A DNA stretch of 64,000 bases from Bacteroidota bacterium (GTDB taxonomy: Bacteria > Bacteroidota > JABWAT01): the NCBI GenBank assembly GCA_020161835.1, contig JAIUNL010000011.1:1-64000 (forward strand), in the 5' to 3' direction. A program made the position numbers and the translations under genes. Position 1 is the first letter of the stretch, and each line of letters starts with the position of its first letter. The notes under the pieces are model-generated. The model made no database searches and had not been told where the DNA came from. It saw only the letters and a list, made by a program, of their open reading frames with translations. This document shows positions 22,584 to 32,585 of the stretch, piece after piece.

Positions 22584-23408
22584 TTACCTTGTTAATACCC
22601 AATTTTGATTATTTTCTTTTTGAAGCTGGCACGCTCCTGAAAATAAAAAGTCTGCAGGACCAGTTAGAATGACTTCCTTAAAATCATCGTTGAAATCAAC
22701 CGTTAAAAGCTGTCCTGATTGAACCTTAACACTTACTGGTCGGGTTTTAACAATTCCCTGCCGGTATGCAATTATTGCACCTGCAACTGTTCCGGTACCA
22801 CACGCTAGAGTTTCGTTTTCAACTCCTTTTTCATAGGTTCTGATTCTTATCGAATTACAATCAACGCCCTCGATAAAATTTACATTGGCACCGTTTTTTG
22901 ATTTTGCAAAATCAGAATACCGAAGTTTCTTCCCCTCCGAAAAAACATCAAAATTCTCAAGATCCTTCTTTAAAATCACGAGATGCTGTGTTCCTGTGTT
23001 CAGGTAATAGGTATCTTGAATTCCTGTTTCAGAAAAATCAAACGGATCAATCATTGAGAGAGCAACCTGATTTCTGGTAACCTGAGCAGAGTAAGTTCCA
23101 GACAAGGTTTCAAATCTGACAATTTCTTTTCCGGTCAAAACTGAAAAAAATGCACTGATGCATCGGCCGCCATTTCCACACATACCGGCAAGTGAGCCGT
23201 CAGAATTCAAGTACAACATTCTAAAATCATGGGTTAAGCTTGATTTAATTACCATAAGCCCATCCCCGCCAATTCCAAAATTCCTGTCACATAAAACCGG
23301 AGCCATTTCAGAAAAAGTTTGATCGGATACTTTATCATCCCGATCATCGATCAGAACAAAATCATTCCCGGCACCCGTATATTTTTCGAATTTAAGGGTG
23401 ATGTTCAT
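22584..23408 (-). CDS. dapF: Diaminopimelate epimerase
   Basis: Converts LL- to meso-diaminopimelate for lysine and peptidoglycan synthesis. The protein has 274 residues with the two catalytic cysteines C77 (GMCGNGGRC) and C203 (LACGTGTVAG), and the N-terminal FEKYTGAGNDFVLID. The frame stays open for 15 more residues upstream, but these are hydrophobic and not part of the family. The ATG at 23408, overlapping the end of the CDF gene by 17 bp, gives the normal start. lysA, the last enzyme of the pathway, lies four genes upstream in the same run. Confidence 0.95.
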   Translation of the reverse strand: MNITLKFEKYTGAGNDFVLIDDRDDKVSDQTFSEMAPVLCDRNFGIGGDGLMVIKSSLTHDFRMLYLNSDGSLAGMCGNGGRCISAFFSVLTGKEIVRFETLSGTYSAQVTRNQVALSMIDPFDFSETGIQDTYYLNTGTQHLVILKKDLENFDVFSEGKKLRYSDFAKSKNGANVNFIEGVDCNSIRIRTYEKGVENETLACGTGTVAGAIIAYRQGIVKTRPVSVKVQSGQLLTVDFNDDFKEVILTGPADFLFSGACQLQKENNQNWVLTR

Positions 23409-24336
23409 CTTTATTACCACAATTATTGCAATCGTTAAAATCAACAGGCTCAATTTGGAAGGTTGAGTGATGAATTTTGAAAGTCCCTTCAGCGATCTGG
23501 TGGGCTGATTTCAACACTGAACCGGTTTGTGAAAAGTCTGAAACTGTGAGGTGACAGGAAAGATTGTGTAAACCTGAAGAAAGTGTCCAGATGTGGATAT
23601 CATGAACACCTAACACACCAGAAATGCCGGAAAGAGAGCTTTGCAATTCGTTTACTTTGATTCCGGAAGGGACACCTTCCATTAGAATATTCACCGTTTC
23701 TTTCACCAGATTTATGGCACTGTAAACAATAATTAGTGAAATGAAAATAGAAACTATAGGGTCTGCAATAAGCCATCCAGTAAAAATGATAAATAAACCT
23801 GCAACTATTGCTCCTACCGAACCCAAAGCATCACCAACTACATGAAGAAATGCGCCTTTAATATTCAAATTGTCTTTACTATGCTTAAAAAGGAGGGCCG
23901 CAGACAAAAGATTAGCAATGAGACCAATGACCGCAACGCCCAACATAATTTCAGCCTGAACAGGTTCTGGGTTGAAAATCCGGGTGACAGCTTCAACTGC
24001 AATGTAAATCGCTAAAACCAGAAGTAATACCCCGTTTGTAAACCCAACAACAATTTCAGATCGTTTATAACCAAAAGTTTTACGGTTATTGGCTTTTTTC
24101 TCTCCCAAACGAAAACCAATCCAGGAAAAAATCAAAGCTGCCAGATCTGTAAGCATATGACCGGAGTCTGCAAGCAAAGCCAACGAATTCGAAATCAAGG
24201 CACCGGCAAATTCTGCAATTAGAATAACCGCCGTAATCAGAATTGCAAGTGCAAGCCTGTTTTTAGGAAGTTCATGCGAATGACTATGACTATGGCTATG
24301 ACCATGCTCGTGGTCGTGCGGGTTATGACTACCCAT
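23392..24336 (-). CDS. Cation diffusion facilitator (Zn2+ exporter, CzcD/ZitB type)
   Basis: An inner-membrane proton/metal antiporter of 314 residues. A His-rich N-terminus (HDHEHGHSHSHSHSH) is followed by six predicted helices and a cytoplasmic C-terminal domain. Zinc-type metal sites are visible in helix II (DSGHMLTD) and helix V (HVVGDALGS), each HxxxD. The gene lies between tex and dapF, 5 nt after tex. Zinc is inferred from the His/Asp site; other divalent metals are possible. Confidence 0.9.
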   Translation of the reverse strand: MGSHNPHDHEHGHSHSHSHSHELPKNRLALAILITAVILIAEFAGALISNSLALLADSGHMLTDLAALIFSWIGFRLGEKKANNRKTFGYKRSEIVVGFTNGVLLLVLAIYIAVEAVTRIFNPEPVQAEIMLGVAVIGLIANLLSAALLFKHSKDNLNIKGAFLHVVGDALGSVGAIVAGLFIIFTGWLIADPIVSIFISLIIVYSAINLVKETVNILMEGVPSGIKVNELQSSLSGISGVLGVHDIHIWTLSSGLHNLSCHLTVSDFSQTGSVLKSAHQIAEGTFKIHHSTFQIEPVDFNDCNNCGNKDEHHP

Positions 24337-24341
24337 TTACT

Positions 24342-26684
24342 CTATTTTCCAAATTTAGATTTCAGGGCAGAAAGTTTGTCTTCGAAAGTTTCTTTAACTG
24401 GTTCTGGTCGGCTAACTGGTTGTTTTTGATAACTTTGTTGTTGACGTTGCACAGGTTTAACTTGTGCCTGATTTCCTTGAGGATGAGGTTGTGATGGTTT
24501 CTGATTCTGAACCGGGCCTTCTGGTGATTTCATGGTCAGCCCTATTCTCTGGCGATCAGTATCAATAGATTTTACCCATACATCTACTACATTTCCAACA
24601 CCCATAACTTCATGCGGGTTTTTAACGAATGCCTGCCCCATTTCAGAAACGTGAACAAGCCCATCGTGCTTTACTCCAATGTCAACAAAAGCACCAAAAT
24701 CAACAACATTCCGAACAGTACCTTTAAGTTTCATTCCGATTTTTAGATCTTCAAACTTAAGTACATCAGTTCTGAGAATAGGAGCTTGCATATCTTCACG
24801 CGGATCACGACCCGGCTTTTGAAGGTTTTCCAAAATCAGTTCGAGTGTTGGTTTCCCAACACCCAATTCAGTTGCGAGCTGGTCTAACTTAAACTTTTTA
24901 ACCGCTTCAGAAATTCGTTTGTTTTCATTTTGAATGGATTTAACATCAAGTTCAAATTTTTCAAGCAATTTTTGGGTTGCTTCGTAAGACTCGGGGTGAA
25001 TTGAAGTATTATCCAATGGGTTTGAACCATCCGGGATCCGTAGGAATCCGGCTGCCTGAACAAATGCATGCTCACCTAACCCTTTTACCTTGAGTAATTC
25101 TTGCCGGGTTGTAAATTTCCCAATTGAATCTCTAAATTGAATAACATTTTGGGCCGTGCGCTTGTTAAGTCCTGAGATGTGTGTCAAAAGAGATGCAGAA
25201 CATGTATTCAGATTTACCCCTACGTGATTTACGCAGGACTCAACAACCTGACCTAATTTGCTTTCCAGCATTTTCTGGTCAACATCATGTTGATAAAGAC
25301 CAACACCAATTGATTTTGGGTCAATTTTAACCAATTCGGCCAACGGATCGATAACTCTTCTGGCTATTGAAATATTTCCACGCTGGGCTGCTTCAAGTTC
25401 CGGGAATTCTTCAGCTGCAATCTTGGAAGCTGAATAAACAGAAGCACCTGCTTCACTTACTATAAGATAATAACAGCCAAGTTCGTTGTTTTTGATAGTA
25501 TCTGAAACAAACTGTTCTACCTCCCGGGAAGCCGTACCATTACCGATCGCAATAATATCAACATGGTATTTTTTAACCAGTTCTGTGACTTTTCTTTCGG
25601 AAATATCTGTCCATTTTCTGGGTTCAGTTGGATAAATGGTATCACCATCCAAATATTTTCCGGTTGGATCCACTACAGCAATTTTACATCCGGAAACAAA
25701 ACCAGGGTCAATTCCCAAAATTGTTTTGCCAAATACCGGTGGCTGAAGTAAAAGATTATGAAGATTTTTGGCAAAAACTTCTATTGCGTGCAAATCTGAA
25801 TATTCAGTTAGTTCATTCCGGATTTCACGTTCAATACTTGGTTCAATCAAACGGCCATAAGTATCTTCCACAATGATCGGAATCTGATCAAAAAAGGTGC
25901 CGGCAGGATTCTTGGTTACTTTTGATAAAATAGTTTGGGTGCAGAGTTCTTCAGAGACAGAGATTTTAACCTTTAAGATGTCTTCTCGTTCACCCCGGTT
26001 TACTGCAAGAATCTGATGGGGTTTTAACCGTGAAATCGACTCTTCAAACTGATAATAGGTTTCAAAATCTGTTCTTGCTGTTTTTTCAACCTGTTTCTTT
26101 TCAGCTTTTAATGACCCGGCAGAACGGGTTAATTCCCTGATAAGTTTTCTTACATCTGCATCCTCACCAATCCACTCACAAACGATATCCCGTGCTCCTG
26201 AAAGTGCCTCATCCTTACTCGTTACTTCAAGTTCCAGGTTAACAAAGGGTTCTAAAATATCATCAATTGCACCCGGTAGATTGCCCTGATCATAAATAAG
26301 TTTGGCGAGAGGTTCAAGTCCTTTAGCTTTGGCAATCGTTGCCCGGGTTTTCCGTTTCGGTTTATAAGGCAGGTAAAGATCTTCGAGTTCCTGCATCTGC
26401 ATGCAATTCAGAATTCTGTTTTTCAGTTCGTCAGAAAGCTTGCCCTGCTCTTCGATACTTGAAAGTATGGTGCTCTTTCTATCTTCCAGTAACCGTAAAT
26501 AATTAATTTTCTCTTCAATCGCTCTGATTTGCTCTTCATCAAGTCCACCTGTCACTTCCCGGCGATATCGGGTTATAAACGGAACTGTTGCCCCTTCATC
26601 CAGCAGTTTAACAGTTGCTGTGACTGAATGCTGTGCTAAATTTAGGACTGAACCAATGTATGATAAAATCTGTGTTTCTGTCAT
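24342..26684 (-). CDS. tex: Tex-like S1 RNA-binding transcription accessory protein
   Basis: A cytoplasmic nucleic-acid-binding protein of 780 residues. It shows the Tex N-terminal helical region (VPFITRYRREVTGGLDEEQI), a YqgF/RNase H-like domain (LGIDPGFVSGCKIAVVD, about 325-460), helix-hairpin-helix motifs (about 495-560) and an S1 domain (LKGTVRNVVDFGAFVDIG, about 650-720). A Gln/Pro-rich tail of roughly 55 residues (about 725-780) ends in LSALKSKFGK, a common addition in this family. Its role in transcription is known only by family. Confidence 0.93.
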   Translation of the reverse strand: MTETQILSYIGSVLNLAQHSVTATVKLLDEGATVPFITRYRREVTGGLDEEQIRAIEEKINYLRLLEDRKSTILSSIEEQGKLSDELKNRILNCMQMQELEDLYLPYKPKRKTRATIAKAKGLEPLAKLIYDQGNLPGAIDDILEPFVNLELEVTSKDEALSGARDIVCEWIGEDADVRKLIRELTRSAGSLKAEKKQVEKTARTDFETYYQFEESISRLKPHQILAVNRGEREDILKVKISVSEELCTQTILSKVTKNPAGTFFDQIPIIVEDTYGRLIEPSIEREIRNELTEYSDLHAIEVFAKNLHNLLLQPPVFGKTILGIDPGFVSGCKIAVVDPTGKYLDGDTIYPTEPRKWTDISERKVTELVKKYHVDIIAIGNGTASREVEQFVSDTIKNNELGCYYLIVSEAGASVYSASKIAAEEFPELEAAQRGNISIARRVIDPLAELVKIDPKSIGVGLYQHDVDQKMLESKLGQVVESCVNHVGVNLNTCSASLLTHISGLNKRTAQNVIQFRDSIGKFTTRQELLKVKGLGEHAFVQAAGFLRIPDGSNPLDNTSIHPESYEATQKLLEKFELDVKSIQNENKRISEAVKKFKLDQLATELGVGKPTLELILENLQKPGRDPREDMQAPILRTDVLKFEDLKIGMKLKGTVRNVVDFGAFVDIGVKHDGLVHVSEMGQAFVKNPHEVMGVGNVVDVWVKSIDTDRQRIGLTMKSPEGPVQNQKPSQPHPQGNQAQVKPVQRQQQSYQKQPVSRPEPVKETFEDKLSALKSKFGK

Positions 26685-26690
26685 AAAGGG

Positions 26691-27242
26691 CTATTTAGTT
26701 TTAGATCCATACTTATTTTTATATTCCTGAGTGAGACTAAAAGGTGCCCATTGTTCATCATTAAAAACTGAAACAGAATATTGAATTTTACCTGGACCTT
26801 TTTTCCAAAGGACCTGTTTACCGCCTCCATAAGAATTTACTTCCCCATTGGCAGCATTCAATTCAGAGTCTTTGTCAACATCAATGTAGATATAGCTGTC
26901 ATTGATGTAAAATCCTTCTATCTCGCCAACATGCTTTACAGTAAATTCAATCTCAGCAACAAGTAGGTCGTCTTTTAAATATAATTTTCTTCCAGTAACC
27001 GTTTTACCTTCAGCTTTTCTGTCTTTGACAAAGTCCTGAGATTTCAATCCATAATCATAAAGGCCCTCAAGATCAAGTTTTCGCTGATCAGAATCTACAA
27101 CATCTGACCCTATACCTCGAAATATGACTTTACCCTTTGCAGAGAGGTCTTTATTGATTGTAAGATCATATTCCACTGTTTTAAATGTAAGACAACCTGT
27201 AAAAAGAAAAGGCAATAATAAAAGGAACCATTTAACCTTCAT
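26691..27242 (-). CDS. Lipoprotein of unknown function
   Basis: A 183-residue protein starting MKVKWFLLLLPFLFTGC, a signal peptide with lipobox LFTGC (lipidated C17). The rest is beta-rich with YDLTINKDLSAKGKVIF and no motif I recognise. The frame extends 19 residues further upstream, but GGAG 7 nt before the ATG at 27242 and the clean signal peptide fix this start, which overlaps the end of lysA by 11 bp. It is probably anchored in the inner or outer membrane. No function is inferred. Confidence 0.8.
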   Translation of the reverse strand: MKVKWFLLLLPFLFTGCLTFKTVEYDLTINKDLSAKGKVIFRGIGSDVVDSDQRKLDLEGLYDYGLKSQDFVKDRKAEGKTVTGRKLYLKDDLLVAEIEFTVKHVGEIEGFYINDSYIYIDVDKDSELNAANGEVNSYGGGKQVLWKKGPGKIQYSVSVFNDEQWAPFSLTQEYKNKYGSKTK

Positions 27243-28476
27243 AGGGAATCTCCAGGTTTTCAATCCATTCATTAATATTCTGGCGGCGCCTGATTTCAAT
27301 TAACTCACCATTTTTTTCAAGATACTCCGGCGAAAGCGGTCTCATATTATAATTTGAGGCCATTGCAGCAGTGTAAGCCCCTGAATCAAGTATTGCGATT
27401 ACATCACCACGATTTAGTTCCGGAAGCAAAATATTTTCTCCGAGAAAATCTCCCGATTCACAAACCGGCCCAACAACATCATATAAACTCTTTTGGGCAT
27501 ATTGTTCATCAACAATCTTCACAATTGTATGAACTGAACCGTAAAGTGAAGGACGAATGTTTTCAGTCATAGCCGCATCGCAAATTGCAAAATTCTTTTC
27601 TCCGTTTCTTTTTGTGTAAAGAACAGTTGAAAAAATTGCACAGGAATTTGCAACAATAGCCCGGCCCGGTTCAATACTAATGTTGAATTTTTTATCATTT
27701 AGGATGGCGATTTGACTGAACAGGTCTTCAAGAAGCGGTAAAGTTGAGTTCCCGCTTCCATCATAATCAACCGCAAAGCCGCCGCCAAGGTCTATATCTG
27801 AAATTTTAAAGCCAAGCTTATAAAATTCATCGGACTGTGCACTTAAAAACCTGAAAACATCAACGAAAAGGTTTAAGTCAGTTATTTGGGAACCTATGTG
27901 AGCATCCAAAGTAGTCAGGTTTAAAAACTTGTTACTTCTAAGAATATCAATACTTGCAGGAATATCTCGTTTATCAATCCCAAATTTTGATGTGGCTATT
28001 CCAGTTGCAATATAGGGATGGGTTTTTGCATCAATTTCAGGATTTAAACGCAATCCTATTCTAACCGGGATACCCAGATTTTCTGCAATTTTGCCGATAA
28101 CAACCAATTCCTGAATCGATTCGGCTTTAATTGTTTTCAATCCTAATTGGATTGCAGTTTCCAATTCAGCATCTGTTTTCCCAACACCGGCAAAAATAAG
28201 ATCACCAGGAAGAAATCCGGCGCTCATAGCCTTTTTCAGTTCACCCAATGAATTTACATCAACTTTCAGTCCTGCTTTTAAGATCAGTTTTAAAATAGTA
28301 GAATTACTATTAGCCTTCATTGCATAGTGTGTTGTAACCCCAAACTTGTCAAATAGATTTTTAAAAACAGAAATGTTCTCAACTAGTTTAGTATTACTGT
28401 ATATATAGGCAGGAGTTTGGACTGGGTTTTTTAAATATGCAGCAAATAGAGAATTATAAGATGGGTCTAAAAACAT
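27232..28476 (-). CDS. lysA: Diaminopimelate decarboxylase
   Basis: Last step of lysine synthesis: PLP-dependent decarboxylation of meso-diaminopimelate. A 414-residue group IV decarboxylase with the PLP lysine K54 (YAMKANSN), the HIGSQ motif, the GGGFAVDY phosphate loop, EPGRAIVA, and the second-subunit GPVCESGD with the active-site Cys and GAYTAAMASNYN. It follows glnB by 54 nt and is in the same run as dapF. Confidence 0.96.
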   Translation of the reverse strand: MFLDPSYNSLFAAYLKNPVQTPAYIYSNTKLVENISVFKNLFDKFGVTTHYAMKANSNSTILKLILKAGLKVDVNSLGELKKAMSAGFLPGDLIFAGVGKTDAELETAIQLGLKTIKAESIQELVVIGKIAENLGIPVRIGLRLNPEIDAKTHPYIATGIATSKFGIDKRDIPASIDILRSNKFLNLTTLDAHIGSQITDLNLFVDVFRFLSAQSDEFYKLGFKISDIDLGGGFAVDYDGSGNSTLPLLEDLFSQIAILNDKKFNISIEPGRAIVANSCAIFSTVLYTKRNGEKNFAICDAAMTENIRPSLYGSVHTIVKIVDEQYAQKSLYDVVGPVCESGDFLGENILLPELNRGDVIAILDSGAYTAAMASNYNMRPLSPEYLEKNGELIEIRRRQNINEWIENLEIPYEG

Positions 28477-28530
28477 TGGAAGCCTGTAATCGGGAAGATA
28501 AAAATGAAAGGGATAGAATGGGGTGGCAGG

Positions 28531-30065
<1,535 letters not shown>

Positions 30066-30166
30066 TTGAGATTCTCCGTGTTTGGGTAAAACTTTTTAAA
30101 TTTAATATATTTTTAAGAATAAAGTAAATGGTTTGCTTGATATTGAAAGATTTTCTTAGTTATTAC

Positions 30167-30712
30167 TTACTTATTTTTGCTAAGCTGATAAACAAGTAAT
30201 ACAGTATTTAAAACCAAAGCAACATCTCTTACAACAGACATGAAGTTTACAAAAACAGTATAAGCACTTCCTGTCATTACAACAACATCACCTGGTTTTA
30301 AAATTGGAATAACAGACCGGTCACCCTTTTCAATAAATTCTTCGAGGTTTACTCTGATAATCCGTTCTTCCATTTTATTGTTTTCTGAATTATTGACTAA
30401 CCTAATGATCCTCACATCATCAAGTCTGGCATTTTCCCTTGGACCACCAGCAAGTGATATCAACGAAACTAAATCAGTTGTGTGGGGAATTTTATATAAC
30501 CCTGGTTTGGAAACATACCCCCATAAACTTACTTCTATATTTACGCCTTCAGCACTCCCGAAGACAAATGCAGTTGCATTTGAAAAACCAGAAAGACCAG
30601 ATTGGCCACTTGCAGGTAAATCAAATACTTGAGCAAATGTTCTTTGGTGACTAAGAACCACAGTGAATGCAAAAATAAAAAAAATCAGCTTTTTGTTTTG
30701 AAAACAACCCAT
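30167..30712 (-). CDS. SLBB-domain exported protein
   Basis: A 181-residue protein with a signal peptide (IFFIFAFTVVLSHQRTFAQ), a SLBB domain (about 57-145: VSLWGYVSKPGLYKIP, ...LVSLISLAGGPRENA..., ILKPGDVVVM) and a hydrophobic C-terminal helix (about 150-175). SLBB domains occur in Wza-type polysaccharide exporters and other envelope proteins. This one lacks the poly-export (PES) domain and is much shorter than Wza. The start overlaps the upstream lipoprotein gene by 28 bp, so it is translationally tied to the porU-porV operon. Confidence 0.75.
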   Translation of the reverse strand: MGCFQNKKLIFFIFAFTVVLSHQRTFAQVFDLPASGQSGLSGFSNATAFVFGSAEGVNIEVSLWGYVSKPGLYKIPHTTDLVSLISLAGGPRENARLDDVRIIRLVNNSENNKMEERIIRVNLEEFIEKGDRSVIPILKPGDVVVMTGSAYTVFVNFMSVVRDVALVLNTVLLVYQLSKNK

Positions 30713-31542
30713 GGAGTTGATGATCCTTTAGTTACAATTGAATAACCAGATAGTCTGCTATAATATTGATATTGTCCATCTGCCCCAGTAGTTAATTGTG
30801 TGGAAATCACTTTCCATTCATAAATTTTATCGCGTTCCAGTGGCAGAGATGTAAGGGTTGCCATATGGTATAAAGGATTTTCTGCTTGTGTGGAACCATA
30901 AAGCAGTGTTTGTGTTTGCTCAGCATAACCACTTGGTGGATGGGTAATGTACCCCCAAACCAATTTTTTTGATACCTTCTCTCTTACAAAAATAAGGAAC
31001 TCTGAGGCATTAACAAGCGACCATTCCATAATTGGGGATAACGAAACGTCTGAACTACCAGAAAAGGGGTAGGAAATAGCTGGCTTGGAAATTAAATTAT
31101 AAGAAACCACGTTTGAAATTTCTGATTCTGTTGACCCAGAAACGGCAGTCATTCTGTAGTAATAATCTGTATTTAATTTCAAAGCAACTGTATCTCTGAA
31201 TGAATTTTGATTCTGTGCACTGAAAATCGGGAACCGTGAAATTTTCTTGAAATTCAGTGGTTTTTCATTGAATACTTCAGACGTCCGGTAAACAATAAAT
31301 TCTGTTGCATCAACCCGAGTATAATTTTTCCATCGTAATACTATTTCGTTTCCAGATTCGGAAGGTCCAATACCCTGATCAATGCTTAAACCGTTGGTTT
31401 CAGAATAGGAAATAAGAGAATCAGCAGGAACCAACTCAGGTGGCACGGGTTTCGGATCATCTTGCTCTGTTGGTGTGCAATTAAAAAGAAAGGAAAAAGA
31501 AAAGAACAACAACGCAGTTAAAAGGAAAAATTGTTTTACCAT
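30685..31542 (-). CDS. Fibronectin type III-like lipoprotein in the T9SS operon
   Basis: A 285-residue lipoprotein: signal peptide with the lipobox-like FLFNC (C22), an acidic/Pro-rich linker, then an FN3-like domain (about 60-150: EIVLRWKNYTRVDATEFIVYR ... TDYYYRMTAVS) and a second beta domain (about 155-285). The start overlaps the end of the porV-like gene by 7 bp. No known T9SS component matches by pattern. Surface or periplasmic lipoproteins such as PorW and PorK exist in T9SS, but there is no clear likeness to them. Confidence 0.75.
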   Translation of the reverse strand: MVKQFFLLTALLFFSFSFLFNCTPTEQDDPKPVPPELVPADSLISYSETNGLSIDQGIGPSESGNEIVLRWKNYTRVDATEFIVYRTSEVFNEKPLNFKKISRFPIFSAQNQNSFRDTVALKLNTDYYYRMTAVSGSTESEISNVVSYNLISKPAISYPFSGSSDVSLSPIMEWSLVNASEFLIFVREKVSKKLVWGYITHPPSGYAEQTQTLLYGSTQAENPLYHMATLTSLPLERDKIYEWKVISTQLTTGADGQYQYYSRLSGYSIVTKGSSTPWVVFKTKS

Positions 31543-32585
31543 TTCAGCGATTCCAAATTAAAACTGACACCAACCCGGTGTGGGTTTCCAAGGTCATGGG
31601 TTTCAAATGCATAGTCAATAGAAAGCCCTTCAAAAAGGAATAACCCTGCACCGAAAGTAAGTTCACTATTTCTTGAACCTGCCCGGATACTGTAGGTATG
31701 ATCATAGGTGTACTCTACTCCGATTGCTTTTTCAGTTTCATATCTAACAGAACTTTGGTAGCTCAGCAAAAATTCTGAGTTTATAAATGTAAGGGGTTGT
31801 TTATAAGCTGTTCCCCAAATCAATGAACGTGGGATTGAAAACTGCGTATTATTTTGCCATGTAATAATAGTGTTTGTCAAGTCATTAACGGTAAGACCAA
31901 ATGAGAGAACACCCCAGATTTTTTTTGAAGAGTAGTCATTAACATCAGTTATAATCATGATCCCTGCATCAACGCCAAGCCCCGTTGATGTGGCATTAAC
32001 TGGTGCACCGAAAGATTGTCTGAGATATTTGACATTTACACCTACGGGAATTTGATAAGGTACCTTGAAAAACTGCCAGCCGAAGTCAATAACCTGCGTA
32101 AAATTCCTCGAAAAAGTTAAATAAAAGGCATCCTGACTATTGGTGAAATAAGACCGATTATTCAGTGATAATGCTGACCCGGTTTTTCTGGTATCAGGAT
32201 CATTTCCTACTTCAAGAAGAAAAGGAATATCATCAACAGAAAGCCTCACCCAATTTAATGAAACTGCACCAAGTTTATCAAATTCCATCTGAAACCCGGT
32301 ATGAATAAAGGTACTCAGAGGATCTGAAAGAGTACCATAAAGAGATGAATACTCTGTTGAGATTAACTTACCCTTTGTGAGAGCTGCGCCGGCCGGATTC
32401 CAGTGGAATGCAGAACCATCATCTGCAACTGCAACAAAGGCAGTTCCTAATCCTGCTGCGCGAATACCAACTGGAATTTCAAGATACGAACCCGCATGAC
32501 GTGCTTTATTTAACCCAATCTGACCATTTACTTGTGATACCAAAGAAAGTAAAAAGATAAATTGAAACAGTATTTTTCTATTCAT
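31536..32585 (-). CDS. porV: PorV-like T9SS outer-membrane shuttle protein
   Basis: A 349-residue outer-membrane barrel of the FadL-like PorV/PorQ family. In T9SS, PorV collects cargo from the translocon and passes it to the sortase PorU. After the signal peptide the sequence has the family opening YLEIPVGIRAAGLGTAFVAVADDGSAFHWNPA. The rest is long beta strands ending in HRVGVSFNLESLKW. The start codon overlaps the porU stop (TGATG), the conserved porU-porV order. Assignment to PorV rather than another family member rests on this position. Confidence 0.75.
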   Translation of the reverse strand: MNRKILFQFIFLLSLVSQVNGQIGLNKARHAGSYLEIPVGIRAAGLGTAFVAVADDGSAFHWNPAGAALTKGKLISTEYSSLYGTLSDPLSTFIHTGFQMEFDKLGAVSLNWVRLSVDDIPFLLEVGNDPDTRKTGSALSLNNRSYFTNSQDAFYLTFSRNFTQVIDFGWQFFKVPYQIPVGVNVKYLRQSFGAPVNATSTGLGVDAGIMIITDVNDYSSKKIWGVLSFGLTVNDLTNTIITWQNNTQFSIPRSLIWGTAYKQPLTFINSEFLLSYQSSVRYETEKAIGVEYTYDHTYSIRAGSRNSELTFGAGLFLFEGLSIDYAFETHDLGNPHRVGVSFNLESLKW